From: Coprosoma sp963632935
GTDB taxonomy: Bacteria > Bacillota_I > Bacilli_A > RF39 > UBA660
Direction of reading: 5' to 3'
DNA: 30,396 bases
Assembly: GCA_963632935.1 (NCBI GenBank)
Contig: CAVGWA010000016.1
Location: forward strand, 1 to 30,396
In this document: one piece after another, positions 6,620-15,900 of the stretch
Numbering within the stretch: the first letter of the stretch is position 1
How the letters are laid out: each line of letters opens with the position of its first letter
Notes under the pieces: generated by a model
Databases searched by the model: none
What the model saw: only the letters and a program-made list of their open reading frames with translations
Told to the model about the DNA's origin: nothing
Program-made: the position numbers and the translations under genes

Positions 6620-9122
6620 AATCAAATATATTATAACCATAATCTAAATCTACATTTGTTTTAATTCCTGATATTTGACCTAATGAAGAAAATTGCCAAT
6701 AATTATAAGTAGATAAACTATAACTAGAAGGTTTAGATAATACACTGTAATAATCATCAGGTCCAGTGTAATGAGCAAGCCAAATTTTATATTTACTTGC
6801 AAGATCACTACCGTTTAAAATATTTTCATACCAATTTTTACTAGCATATATACCACATGAGTAACCATTTTGTTCGATAACTGAGCAATAATTCACGCCA
6901 AGACTAGTCATATAATTTTTATCACCTTTTAAAGTAGATTTATCTTCCATATCATAAAATATTGCTGTACTTAATTTAGATGTATAGCCTAAATTTTTTA
7001 ATTTATTTAATACTCTAACAGAAAATTGTGCTTCTGTTTTTGCTCCTTTTTCGCCATCAACACCATCCGCATATGAATATAGATAAAATGCATAAGGAAT
7101 GTTATTTTCTTCACATCCTTTAACATATTCTAATAATTTTGCATCTTCCTGCGAATCATAGGCACCAAATCCAAGTCTTAAAATAGCAAAATTAACTCCA
7201 CTATTTGAAACTTGATTCCAATTAATATCTCCTTGATGTTTAGATACGTCTATACCTTTATATACTTTTTTATCTGTATATTTTGTAAGTTTAAACCTTT
7301 GAGCATTTGAACCGTTGTTACTATAAAGTTGAATGTTTGTGCCATTAGAAGTTACTCCACCTGCTACATCAACATATAACCCACTTAATTTAGATACAAT
7401 AGCAACTACCCCGTTACCATAATCTTTAATTAACCATTTTTGTGCATCGCTACCATTCCATTTATATGCTTGTACGTTTGTACCTTTTGTAGTGCCTCCA
7501 TCTTGAGCATCTACACTTACATTTTTATTTAAAGCACTTGTTATTGAATAATAACCATCATTTAAATATTTTAAATACCAAACTTGAGCTAAAGTTGAAT
7601 TATTATTATAAAGTTGAATATTGGTACTATTTTTAACAATCCCACCATTAACATCTAAAACTTTACTGTTATCAAGTAGACTTGATATTTGATAATAACC
7701 GTCTTCATAGCTTTTAACTAAATCATTTTTTTCTGTTTTATCAAATTTAAATAGTTGAGCATCGCTATAGTTTAAACCATATAATTGAATATTCGTTCTA
7801 TCTGATACTTTCGCACCATCAACATCTAAACCACTGTAACCAAGCTGTGAAATAATTGTATAATAGCCATCTTTAACATATTTTATATACCATCTTTGAG
7901 CGTTTGAATTATTGCTATTATAAATTTGAATATTAGAATGATCGGCTTTATTTCCACCTAATACATCTAAACTTTTACTTAAATCTACAGCGGATGTAAT
8001 AGAATAAATACCACTACCTAAATTTTTAACATACCATTTTTGTGTATTAGAATCATTTGAATCTTTTAAAGCAACATTAATACCATTAATAGCGACATCA
8101 CTTTCAATTCCAATAACTTTATTATTAGATAATTTACTTGTTATTTTATAAAATCCGTCTTCTAATTTATTATATTCAATTTTTTCAAATTTAAATTTCT
8201 GAGCACTTGTTCCATTCCCACGATATACTTGAATTTGTGTGAAGTTTCTAGCTACCCCACCAGATACATCTAAATATTTATGATTTCCTATAGTTAAAAT
8301 ATTATAATAGCCATTTCCAATATCCTTTATAATCCACTTTTGAGCAACATTTTCACTATTTTGATATAATTGTACCTTATTGCCACTTACTTCTTTTACG
8401 TCAATTAAATCCAACGCTTTATTATTATCAAGTGATGATGTAATAGAATAATAGCCATCTGATAAATATTTTAAATGCCAAATTTGAGCATGATTTTCAT
8501 ATAAACCTAAATCATAAGTTTGAATTTTAGAATGATTTGCCGTATTTCCGCCAGACAAATCAATTACTTGATTATAATTATTAGTGTGAATTATATAATC
8601 TCCATCTTCTAATGTTTTTTTACTTTCAACTTGCTCTATTAATTTAAACTTTTGAGCAGCACTACCATTACCTTTATATACTTGAATATTCGTTCCATCT
8701 TTTGTACTACCACCAGATACATCTAAATATAAATTGTTTAATTTAGATATTATATTAAAATAACCATCAGATGTTTCTTTTAAATACCAAACTTGTGAAT
8801 TTGTATTGTTACTATAATACAGCCAGACATTTGTACCACTAGAATATCCACCACCAGCAACATCCATATTAAAATTACCATCTAATGAAGTAATTTTATA
8901 ATATCCATTATTTAAACTTTGTATTTTCCATTTTTGATTATCTGAATTTATATTTTTATTTATTTGAACATTTGCAGCATTAGTATTTGAAACTGCCTCT
9001 ACTACCTTATTAGAAGTTGTTTCAATTACATATATACCATCTATAAGTTCATCAGCTTTTGCACAGTTAGAAAAGATAAAAAAAGCAAAAGCACAAAATA
9101 AAATTTTATTAATTTTTTTCAT
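6618..9122 (-). CDS. Secreted GH25 lysozyme with four ricin-type lectin trefoils
   Basis: An 834-residue exported muramidase. The signal peptide occupies residues 1 to about 24 (hydrophobic core FCAFAFFIF, likely cut after AKA). Residues about 25-615 hold twelve repeats of roughly 45-50 residues, each with a Gly-Gly/Asn-rich loop and a Q-x-[WF] motif. In order these end QKW, QVW, QKF; QIW, QKW, QKF; QKW, QRW, QLF; QVW, QKW, QRF, so four three-lobed ricin-type beta-trefoils are evident. The catalytic GH25 domain fills about 623-834: GIDVSKHQGDINW with the first Asp, FYDMEDKS with the Asp/Glu pair, and the closing WQFSSLGQISGI...VDLDYG. It should cleave peptidoglycan glycan strands outside the cell while the lectins bind carbohydrate. 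It lies 10 bases downstream of a small membrane protein gene in one operon. Confidence 0.92.
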   Translation of the reverse strand: MKKINKILFCAFAFFIFSNCAKADELIDGIYVIETTSNKVVEAVSNTNAANVQINKNINSDNQKWKIQSLNNGYYKITSLDGNFNMDVAGGGYSSGTNVWLYYSNNTNSQVWYLKETSDGYFNIISKLNNLYLDVSGGSTKDGTNIQVYKGNGSAAQKFKLIEQVESKKTLEDGDYIIHTNNYNQVIDLSGGNTANHSKIQTYDLGLYENHAQIWHLKYLSDGYYSITSSLDNNKALDLIDVKEVSGNKVQLYQNSENVAQKWIIKDIGNGYYNILTIGNHKYLDVSGGVARNFTQIQVYRGNGTSAQKFKFEKIEYNKLEDGFYKITSKLSNNKVIGIESDVAINGINVALKDSNDSNTQKWYVKNLGSGIYSITSAVDLSKSLDVLGGNKADHSNIQIYNSNNSNAQRWYIKYVKDGYYTIISQLGYSGLDVDGAKVSDRTNIQLYGLNYSDAQLFKFDKTEKNDLVKSYEDGYYQISSLLDNSKVLDVNGGIVKNSTNIQLYNNNSTLAQVWYLKYLNDGYYSITSALNKNVSVDAQDGGTTKGTNVQAYKWNGSDAQKWLIKDYGNGVVAIVSKLSGLYVDVAGGVTSNGTNIQLYSNNGSNAQRFKLTKYTDKKVYKGIDVSKHQGDINWNQVSNSGVNFAILRLGFGAYDSQEDAKLLEYVKGCEENNIPYAFYLYSYADGVDGEKGAKTEAQFSVRVLNKLKNLGYTSKLSTAIFYDMEDKSTLKGDKNYMTSLGVNYCSVIEQNGYSCGIYASKNWYENILNGSDLASKYKIWLAHYTGPDDYYSVLSKPSSYSLSTYNYWQFSSLGQISGIKTNVDLDYGYNIFD

Positions 9123-9132
9123 GTTTTACCTC

Positions 9133-9594
9133 CTATTTATCATATGTTATATAATTATTTTCTTTAATGACTTTTCCATCAGATCCTAATTTACATGTAA
9201 CATCTTCACCGTTTAAATATAAATCAGTAGCCCCGGTTGCAATTAATTCTTTAGAATTTTGTGATAAATCCATATAATATAAATCAGATCCATCTAAGTA
9301 AAATACGTGATTACTTGCACCAGCAAACCCAGTAGCAGTTACTGTTTTATTAGCATTTATTTTAACTTCCTCGCCCTCTTGATTTGTAATAGTATAATCC
9401 TTTTTATCTTCTTTTTGTAATGCATCAGTATTTACTTTAATATTTTCCTTTTTATCAGAATTAATTTTATTTACTTCTTTATTTTCAGCTTTACTTTCTT
9501 TACCATTAAAAATTGTTTTATAATTTGCACCTAAATATATTCCACCTGCAAAAAAACCTATCAATAACAAAACTAAAATTACTTTCTTCCCCAT
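9133..9594 (-). CDS. Membrane-anchored hypothetical protein upstream of the lysozyme
   Basis: A 153-residue protein not assigned to a family. Residues 5-23 form one hydrophobic segment (VILVLLLIGFFAGGIYLG) that could be an anchor or uncleaved signal. Residues about 33-65 are a Lys/Glu/Asn-rich linker, and the rest is a small, probably beta-rich extracellular domain containing the pair FYLDGSDLYYMDL and ATDLYLNGEDVTC, with one Cys. The gene is first in the operon with the GH25 lysozyme, 10 bases apart, suggesting a role in its export, anchoring or control; this is inference only. It starts after GAGAGGTAAGAA. Confidence 0.75.
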   Translation of the reverse strand: MGKKVILVLLLIGFFAGGIYLGANYKTIFNGKESKAENKEVNKINSDKKENIKVNTDALQKEDKKDYTITNQEGEEVKINANKTVTATGFAGASNHVFYLDGSDLYYMDLSQNSKELIATGATDLYLNGEDVTCKLGSDGKVIKENNYITYDK

Positions 9595-9618
9595 ATTTCT
9601 TACCTCTCTTACACTTTT

Positions 9619-9647
9619 ATTATCACAAATTATTTACTAAAAATCAA
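9619..9647 (-). promoter_or_regulatory. Predicted sigma-A promoter of the lysozyme operon
   Basis: On the minus strand TTGATT (9642-9647), 17 bases, then GATAAT (9619-9624) preceded by TGT, giving an extended -10. It lies about 25 bases before the start of the 153-residue protein gene. Confidence 0.65.
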
Positions 9648-9762
9648 GTAATAAACCATAATTATTTAAAGGATAATTATTTATATAATATAATCATTGT
9701 AAACAATAGTAAAATATAATTTAAATTGATTACTATTTGATTAAATTTTATATATTTTACTG

Positions 9763-9768
9763 TATAAT
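9763..9768 (+). promoter_or_regulatory. Possible -10 box of the PASTA protein gene
   Basis: A perfect TATAAT lies only 16 bases before the ATG. The best -35 candidate, TTGATT at 9737-9742, is 20 bases away, too far for a standard promoter, so the assignment is weak. Confidence 0.4.
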
Positions 9769-9784
9769 TACTATAGGTGATTTT

Positions 9785-11731
9785 ATGGAAAATAAAGATT
9801 TAAACAATACATCATATACATCAAGAATAGCACGAAAAGAGATAGAAAATAAATTAAAGGAAAAACAAATAGAAAAAGAAAAAGAACTTGAACAAAGGAG
9901 AAAAGAATTACAAAAAGTTTTATTTGATAAAAAAGAAAAAACTAAAAAACCAATAATTACAAATATATTTTTATCTTTAGTTTTTGTAATTACCCTTGCC
10001 TTATTTATATTTCTTATTTTAGATTCATCTAATCATATTGATCAAATTTATCGAATAATAAATTCTTTATTACTACTTTTTATTATAATAGGATTACTTC
10101 TAAGTTTTAAAAATCTATTATATAAAAATAAAACTATTCAAACGAATATAACTGCATTTTTAATTTTAACTGCACTTATATTTAATGGGCTTTATATAAC
10201 ACACATAATAAAATTACCAAAACAAAGTCATATAACAAATTTTGAAAATGTAAGTTTAACACAAGCCATTAACTGGGCTGATAAAAACAATGTTAAAAAC
10301 AATGAAACATTTGAATATAGTGATAGTATTAAAAAATACAATATAATTAATCAAAGTGAAAAAGAAGGAACGCTAACTAAAAATATTAAAAGTGTTGATT
10401 TTATTGTATCAAATGGGCCTGATTACAATAAGGAAGTAATTCTTTCTGATATGATGGGTCAGAGTGTTAGCGATGTTTTAAAATTTATTAATAATAATCA
10501 CTTAAATAATGTTCAAATAAACTATGAAGAAAATACTGAAACTGATAGAAATTATGTTATTAAACAAAGCTCAACTGGCAAAATAAAAAGAAGCGATGCA
10601 ATTATATTTACTATATCTTTAGGTGATAAAAGCAAATTAAATCCAATTAAGTTAAAAGATTTAACTAACGAATCTTTATTAAATGCATCTGTATATTTAG
10701 GTCAAAATGGAATAACATATGAATTAAAATATGAATTTTCAGATAAAATTGAAAAAGGAAATGTAATTTCTACAAATATTAAAAAAGGTACTAGTTTAAA
10801 AGCTGATGATAAAATTATTTTAACTATATCTAAAGGAAAACAAATTAAAGTACCTGATTTTAAAAACAAATCACTATCCTATATAACAAAATGGATGATA
10901 TATAATAACGTTCAAATAAATTATTTAGAACAATACAGTGATATAAAACAAGGTTATGCAATTAAATCTAATTATAACAAAGGAGATATTATTGAAGAAG
11001 AAACAACAATAGATATAACTTTTTCTAAGGGAATTTTAAAAATGAAGTCTTTTAAAAATATTAATGAATTTAAGTCATGGGCTGATAGTAATAATATTAA
11101 ATATGAAATAAAAGAAGAGTTTAATGATTTAGATAAAGATACTATCATTAAAACTTCTATTCAAGAAGGCGAAAAAGTAAAACAAGATGAGCCTATTGTT
11201 GTATATGTTTCTAAAGGAAAAGCTATAACAGTACCTGATTTTAGTGGTAAAACAAAGTCAAATATTCAAAAAGAATGTAACTCACTTGGTATTACATGTA
11301 GTTTTACTAGTCAATATAATACTAAAGTATCTAACGATACAATGATTAGTCAAAGTATAAAAGCTGGTGAGAAAATAAGTAAAAGCGATACTATAAATAT
11401 TGTAATTGCCACTAATAAAAAAGAAAGTACTACAAATAAATCAACAAGTTCAAATTCAAGTTCAAATTCATCTAATTCTTCAAATAATACAAATTCAAAC
11501 ACTTCAAACAAAACTTGTGAAACAGTTACATTTATTTCTTATGCAGGAAATACTGGAAGTCAAACAATACAAATGGTTACTGGAGCAAATCCAAAATTAA
11601 AATTTAATTGGGTTAAAACCACAGCATGTAATAATGGAAACTCCGATCCAGGAACAATATGTTCATCATCAATCTCTGATGGTTCAAAAGCTTCAACATG
11701 TGAAACAATCACAATAACTTATATACCTTAA
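9785..11731 (+). CDS. Multi-pass membrane protein with six PASTA repeats, no kinase
   Basis: A 648-residue protein counted from the ATG at 9785, which follows TAGGTGA; a longer TTG reading from 9737 runs through the presumed promoter. Residues 14-55 are a highly charged coiled-coil-like cytosolic segment. Three membrane segments follow (about 59-79, 90-107, 120-140), placing the remainder outside. Then come six PASTA-like repeats of 60-70 residues, recognisable by VPDF starts (IKVPDFKNK, ITVPDFSGK) and ISKGK/ISLGD ends. A Ser/Asn-rich linker and a C-terminal domain of about 70 residues with four Cys close the protein. PASTA repeats bind peptidoglycan and usually belong to PrkC/StkP kinases or penicillin-binding proteins; neither partner domain is present here. 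A cell-wall sensing or scaffold role is inferred. Confidence 0.85.
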   Translation: MENKDLNNTSYTSRIARKEIENKLKEKQIEKEKELEQRRKELQKVLFDKKEKTKKPIITNIFLSLVFVITLALFIFLILDSSNHIDQIYRIINSLLLLFIIIGLLLSFKNLLYKNKTIQTNITAFLILTALIFNGLYITHIIKLPKQSHITNFENVSLTQAINWADKNNVKNNETFEYSDSIKKYNIINQSEKEGTLTKNIKSVDFIVSNGPDYNKEVILSDMMGQSVSDVLKFINNNHLNNVQINYEENTETDRNYVIKQSSTGKIKRSDAIIFTISLGDKSKLNPIKLKDLTNESLLNASVYLGQNGITYELKYEFSDKIEKGNVISTNIKKGTSLKADDKIILTISKGKQIKVPDFKNKSLSYITKWMIYNNVQINYLEQYSDIKQGYAIKSNYNKGDIIEEETTIDITFSKGILKMKSFKNINEFKSWADSNNIKYEIKEEFNDLDKDTIIKTSIQEGEKVKQDEPIVVYVSKGKAITVPDFSGKTKSNIQKECNSLGITCSFTSQYNTKVSNDTMISQSIKAGEKISKSDTINIVIATNKKESTTNKSTSSNSSSNSSNSSNNTNSNTSNKTCETVTFISYAGNTGSQTIQMVTGANPKLKFNWVKTTACNNGNSDPGTICSSSISDGSKASTCETITITYIP

Positions 11732-11760
11732 GGTAAAATTTTATAATTTTATATTTATAT

Positions 11761-11810
11761 AAAAAAGACCGATAGAAAATTAGGAAACTAATTTCTAACG
11801 GCCTTTTTTT
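11761..11810. terminator. Terminator of the PASTA protein gene, possibly bidirectional
   Basis: A long imperfect hairpin (about 22 bp with a few mismatches) has a GAAA tetraloop at 11784-11787, an A-run on its left arm and a T-run on its right arm. It begins 29 bases after the PASTA gene stop and borders the decayed ATPase gene. Confidence 0.8.
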
Positions 11811-11811
11811 A

Positions 11812-12791
11812 TGTTATTTCTTCCACCTTCATCTCTATAAAAATATAAATTATATCCTTGTTTTACAAGCATATCACCGACTACATTTTCATAAATAGCT
11901 CCCTTATATGTATTAAAATTTTTATTTTTTCTTAAATCCATTTGAGTCTCATCATCTAATGTAGCTATTAGTAGCCTGGATCACCAAAATACAGTCTGTA
12001 ATTATCAGGATTATAATTTCTTTTTAAAAGAAGAGCTACGTTATCAAGGCAATAACAAATATTAACAATTCCAACATTTGAAAACCAATCAACAACACCA
12101 ACATATTCTCTGTTTCTCGCATCTTGAGAAATTTTAGTTATTTGAAATTTTTTGTTTTCATTTCCTAAAAAAACAGGTATTTTTCTATATGAATTTAAAA
12201 TCTTTGTTTTATCCAATCCACCCGCATATTTAGTTATATCTTCCTCATAATCTAATATAATTTATTTTTGCATATCTAATATTCCAGTATATGCTTTATT
12301 TTCAATAAACGTTTTAACTATTAAAGACATGCCACCTGCAACCATATACTCTAAAAATTATCCATCATAACATCATATTGAATTTTTGAAAGAGGCTTAT
12401 TTTTGATCATACATAAATACAAATCTTCAATTTGTTCATTCTTATAACCTTTTGCCCACAAAAATTCTTCAAAATCCATTGAGTGCATTATATAATCTTG
12501 TTTATTTCCAACGCTATTTGATTCTACTTTTTCATAATTTATATCCATTAATGAACCAGAGCAGATCACATCAAATCTACCATCTTCTCTAAACGCTTTT
12601 AAAGATGTCACACAACTAGGATAATCTTGCATTTCATCAAAAAAAATTAATGTTTTACCCGGAATAAATTTAAATTCATCATTTTTTTATGTAATGTCTT
12701 TAATTATTTTATCAATCTCAAAACCCTTGTCAAATATATCTTTATATTCTGGTTGTAAAATAAAATTTTTATTAAAAAATAGTTTTACCAT
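11812..12791 (-). pseudogene. Decayed AAA_14/DUF4143-type ATPase gene
   Basis: A broken gene of the COG1373 ATP-binding family (AAA_14 plus DUF4143), often described as orphan toxin-like or mobile ATPases. From 12791 down, the reading includes KFIPGKTLIFFDEMQDYPSC (Walker B region), ICSGSLMDINYEKVESNSVG (sensor region), then DYEEDITKYAGGLDKTKIL and NICYCLDN. In-frame stops occur after KDIT (TAA), after MDNF (TAG) and after DMQK (TAA). A frameshift after LYFGDPG moves the reading to LLIATLDDETQMDLRKNKN...GAIYENVVGDML. The N-terminal Walker A and the C-terminal nuclease-like end are missing. Two open pieces remain, at 12351-12632 and 11968-12216. No function is expected. Confidence 0.85.
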
Positions 12792-12855
12792 TATATTATA
12801 TAAAATAAAACTAATTTTATATTTATTTTAAACAACTATTCAGACTATAACACGC

Positions 12856-12884
12856 AAAAAGCAGCAATTAATTTGCCACTTTTT
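12856..12884 (-). terminator. Terminator of the large wall-hydrolase gene
   Basis: A 12-bp stem with two G-T pairs, loop of 5, flanked by A- and T-runs, lies 26 bases beyond the stop of the 1169-residue gene. Confidence 0.75.
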
Positions 12885-12909
12885 AGATTTTACTAAATTT
12901 ATAAACTAA

Positions 12910-15900
12910 CTATTTAACAGTTAATTCAATACGATTACCACGTTTATAATTTATTTTAAAGCTATATTTTTTACCATTAATATTGGCTTTTACATTATCC
13001 AAACTTCTATTTAATTTTTCTGTAAATTCATAAATATCAGTTATATTAGAAGATGTTGTAATGTAGATAACATAATTGCCTTTTGGAATATCAGAAATGT
13101 CTATATTATTGTCATACCAAGCTCTAGTTTTGTTTAAATTATCACTTTCAGGTAATATAGCCAAATAATCACCATCAGTTATACTTCCTAAATTTTTGGT
13201 GTATGTATCAAATGTATCCATATTTTCAAATATAATTTTACGTGTAACATCTAAACTGCTATCTAAATTAGAACCATAAGAATATGATAATCCACGAAGA
13301 TGTAATTTACCATCATTGTTAAATTCAAATTTTACATATTTATCAAATTGATTATAGTATACTGAAGCGGTTTTAGAAGCAAGTTTTTTATTACGAACTA
13401 TAAGTTCGATAGGGCTATTATCATAACTATAATTATTTCTAATTACTACTTCTTTATCTCCAGACCAACTGCCTTCTTGTGTTTTATTAAGTTTATTGTT
13501 AATAATACTCTTAGAATAATAATCATCACTAGAAGATACAATATACATTTTATAATTGCCTTGAGGAATATTAGAAAAATCAATATCAATCATATACCAA
13601 GAATATGTATAATCATTACCATCTAAACTATAAATAGGTCTTGTCATCAAAGATTTATCAGTAATTCTCGCAGCCTTTTGTTCAATAACATTTCCAGTTT
13701 CAATGTTTTCAAATAATACTTTATATTCAATATTTACATTTAAATTATTATCAATACCTTGAATAGTATTATAACCCATAATTTCTAATCTACCAGAAAC
13801 ATTTTTAATATATTCCAAATAACTAATGCCTTCCACTTTCTTTGCTTGTTTTTCTACAACACTTACTTTTATAGTTTTAGAAACTGTTTGATTATAACTA
13901 TCGGTAACACTATATACAATTTTATACTCGCCTATTTTACTAGTATCAACTTCCCCTTCATAAGTTATTTTACTAGTTAAATCTCCATCTTCTTTATCAG
14001 ATGCTTTAATGCCCTCTAATGGATTAAAATTATCATTTTGATTAATTATTTTATCGCTAGCCTCTATAATTGGTAATTGGTTAAGAATAACATTTACTGC
14101 TATTTTTTTAGTAGTTTGTTGCTTATTTTTGTCAGAAACTTTGTATGTTACTTCATATTCTCCTATTTTACTAGTATCAACATTCCCTTCATAAGTTATT
14201 TTACTAGTTAAATCTCCATCTTCTTCATCATGTGCTTTAACGCCTTCCAACGGATCAAAATTACTATTTAAATAAATTTCTTTATCATTAGCTTCAATAA
14301 CAGGTTCATTATCTTTTATAACTTTAACTGTTATTTTTTTACTAGTTTTTTTATTATTTTTTACAACATTATAAACTACTTCATACTCTCCTACTTTAGT
14401 GGTATCAACTTCTCCTTCATAAGTTATTTTATCAGTTAAATCTTCTTCATCATCTTTAGCAGATACTGATGACATATAATCAAATGAAGTATATTGTTTA
14501 ACTTCTTTATCAGATGCATTAATTATTACATCATTATTAGATACAACTTTAATTTTAACAGTTTTACTTACATGAAAATTATTATTATCTATAGTAGTAT
14601 AAGTAACTTCATATTCTCCTTCTTTAGTAGTATCAACTTCTCCTTCATAAGTTATTTTACTAGTTAAATCTCCATCTTCTTTATCATATGCTGTTACATT
14701 ATTTAAATAATCAAAATTAGAATTAATTTTAATTTCTTTATCAGATGCATTTATTGCAGGTTGATTATTAGATACATATACTTCTTCTACAGGAATATAT
14801 CCATAAAGTGGACCTTCATCAGAAGAAAGATCGGTATAAACTTTATAAAATTCTACTCCATTTAATCCAGTAACTTTATCAACTACATTTAATGACATAT
14901 TATAAACTTTAAAATTAGAATAAGGATTTTTCAAAGTATAAATATGTGCTACACTTGTTCTTTCAGGTTTATCAAAAATCCAAACATCACTTAAATTTTT
15001 ATAAACAGCTCCAATCGTATTAGAATTATAGTCTTTACCACCATAGTTTATATCATTTGTAAATGAATTTCTAGCTTGCTTTTCTCCCCAATAAGGATCA
15101 GTTGCATATTTAACATTTCTACCACTTGATTTATTTCCATAATGAGAGCCATAATAATAACTACCTGATTTGGCTGAAGAATAACTACCATTAGTTCTCT
15201 TGGCATAATCCATAATAGAATCTTTAACACTATCATAGCTATAAGCGTTTTCATAAGGTGAACTATCAGATGCACCATATCCAAACAAGTTATTTTTATC
15301 CATTGCAATCTTGCTTGTACCATTCGCACTTTCGTTCATGGCAGTACCAAACATCATTAAAGCATTTTGTCCATATTTTTCTTCGGCTTCTTTAAAATAA
15401 ATACCAGTTCCAAATAATTTAGAAGTATTTTCATTATATCCTTTATTTTTTATAATATTATCAAAATCTTCTGCAGTATATCTTGTTGTAGATTTACTTG
15501 ATAAATATAAATAATAATTATAATAAGGATTATTGTAGTTAATACTATTTTTATAATCCCCGTTTCTATAATCATCAAGCATTGATGTTATATTTGAATA
15601 AAAATAATTACCATCAAAACTATAATATTTTACATCTGGCTCTAAAAATGATGGTGCAGTTCCCAAATTTATAAAATAATCAGTATAACCATTTCCTACA
15701 TAATATTCATAGTGATGAATTAAATTGCCAGTTTGAGAATATTTATTATAATAAGTTAAAATTGATGCATCACTATTCAAGACAGTAACATTATCTGTTT
15801 TAGCAATCCAAGCATCGGAACCATTATAATTTATTTTAAACCAAGTATATCCATCATTATCTTTTGTTTCATAATAATTAAAATTAGTTGTACTTGTTAC

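Noticed and set aside
6618..9122. Apparent repetitive DNA that could suggest a CRISPR or satellite array
   Set aside because: The periodicity is that of the encoded ricin-type repeats; units are long, diverged and in frame.
9737..9784. N-terminal extension of the PASTA protein from a TTG
   Set aside because: It reads through the presumed -10 box and has no ribosome site; the ATG at 9785 does.
13840..14765. Repeats in the wall-hydrolase gene
   Set aside because: Explained by the four Ig-like protein repeats; no separate non-coding repeat.
15048..15329. Met/Ile-rich open frame in another frame of the wall-hydrolase gene
   Set aside because: A shadow of the real gene with low-complexity composition and no start signals.
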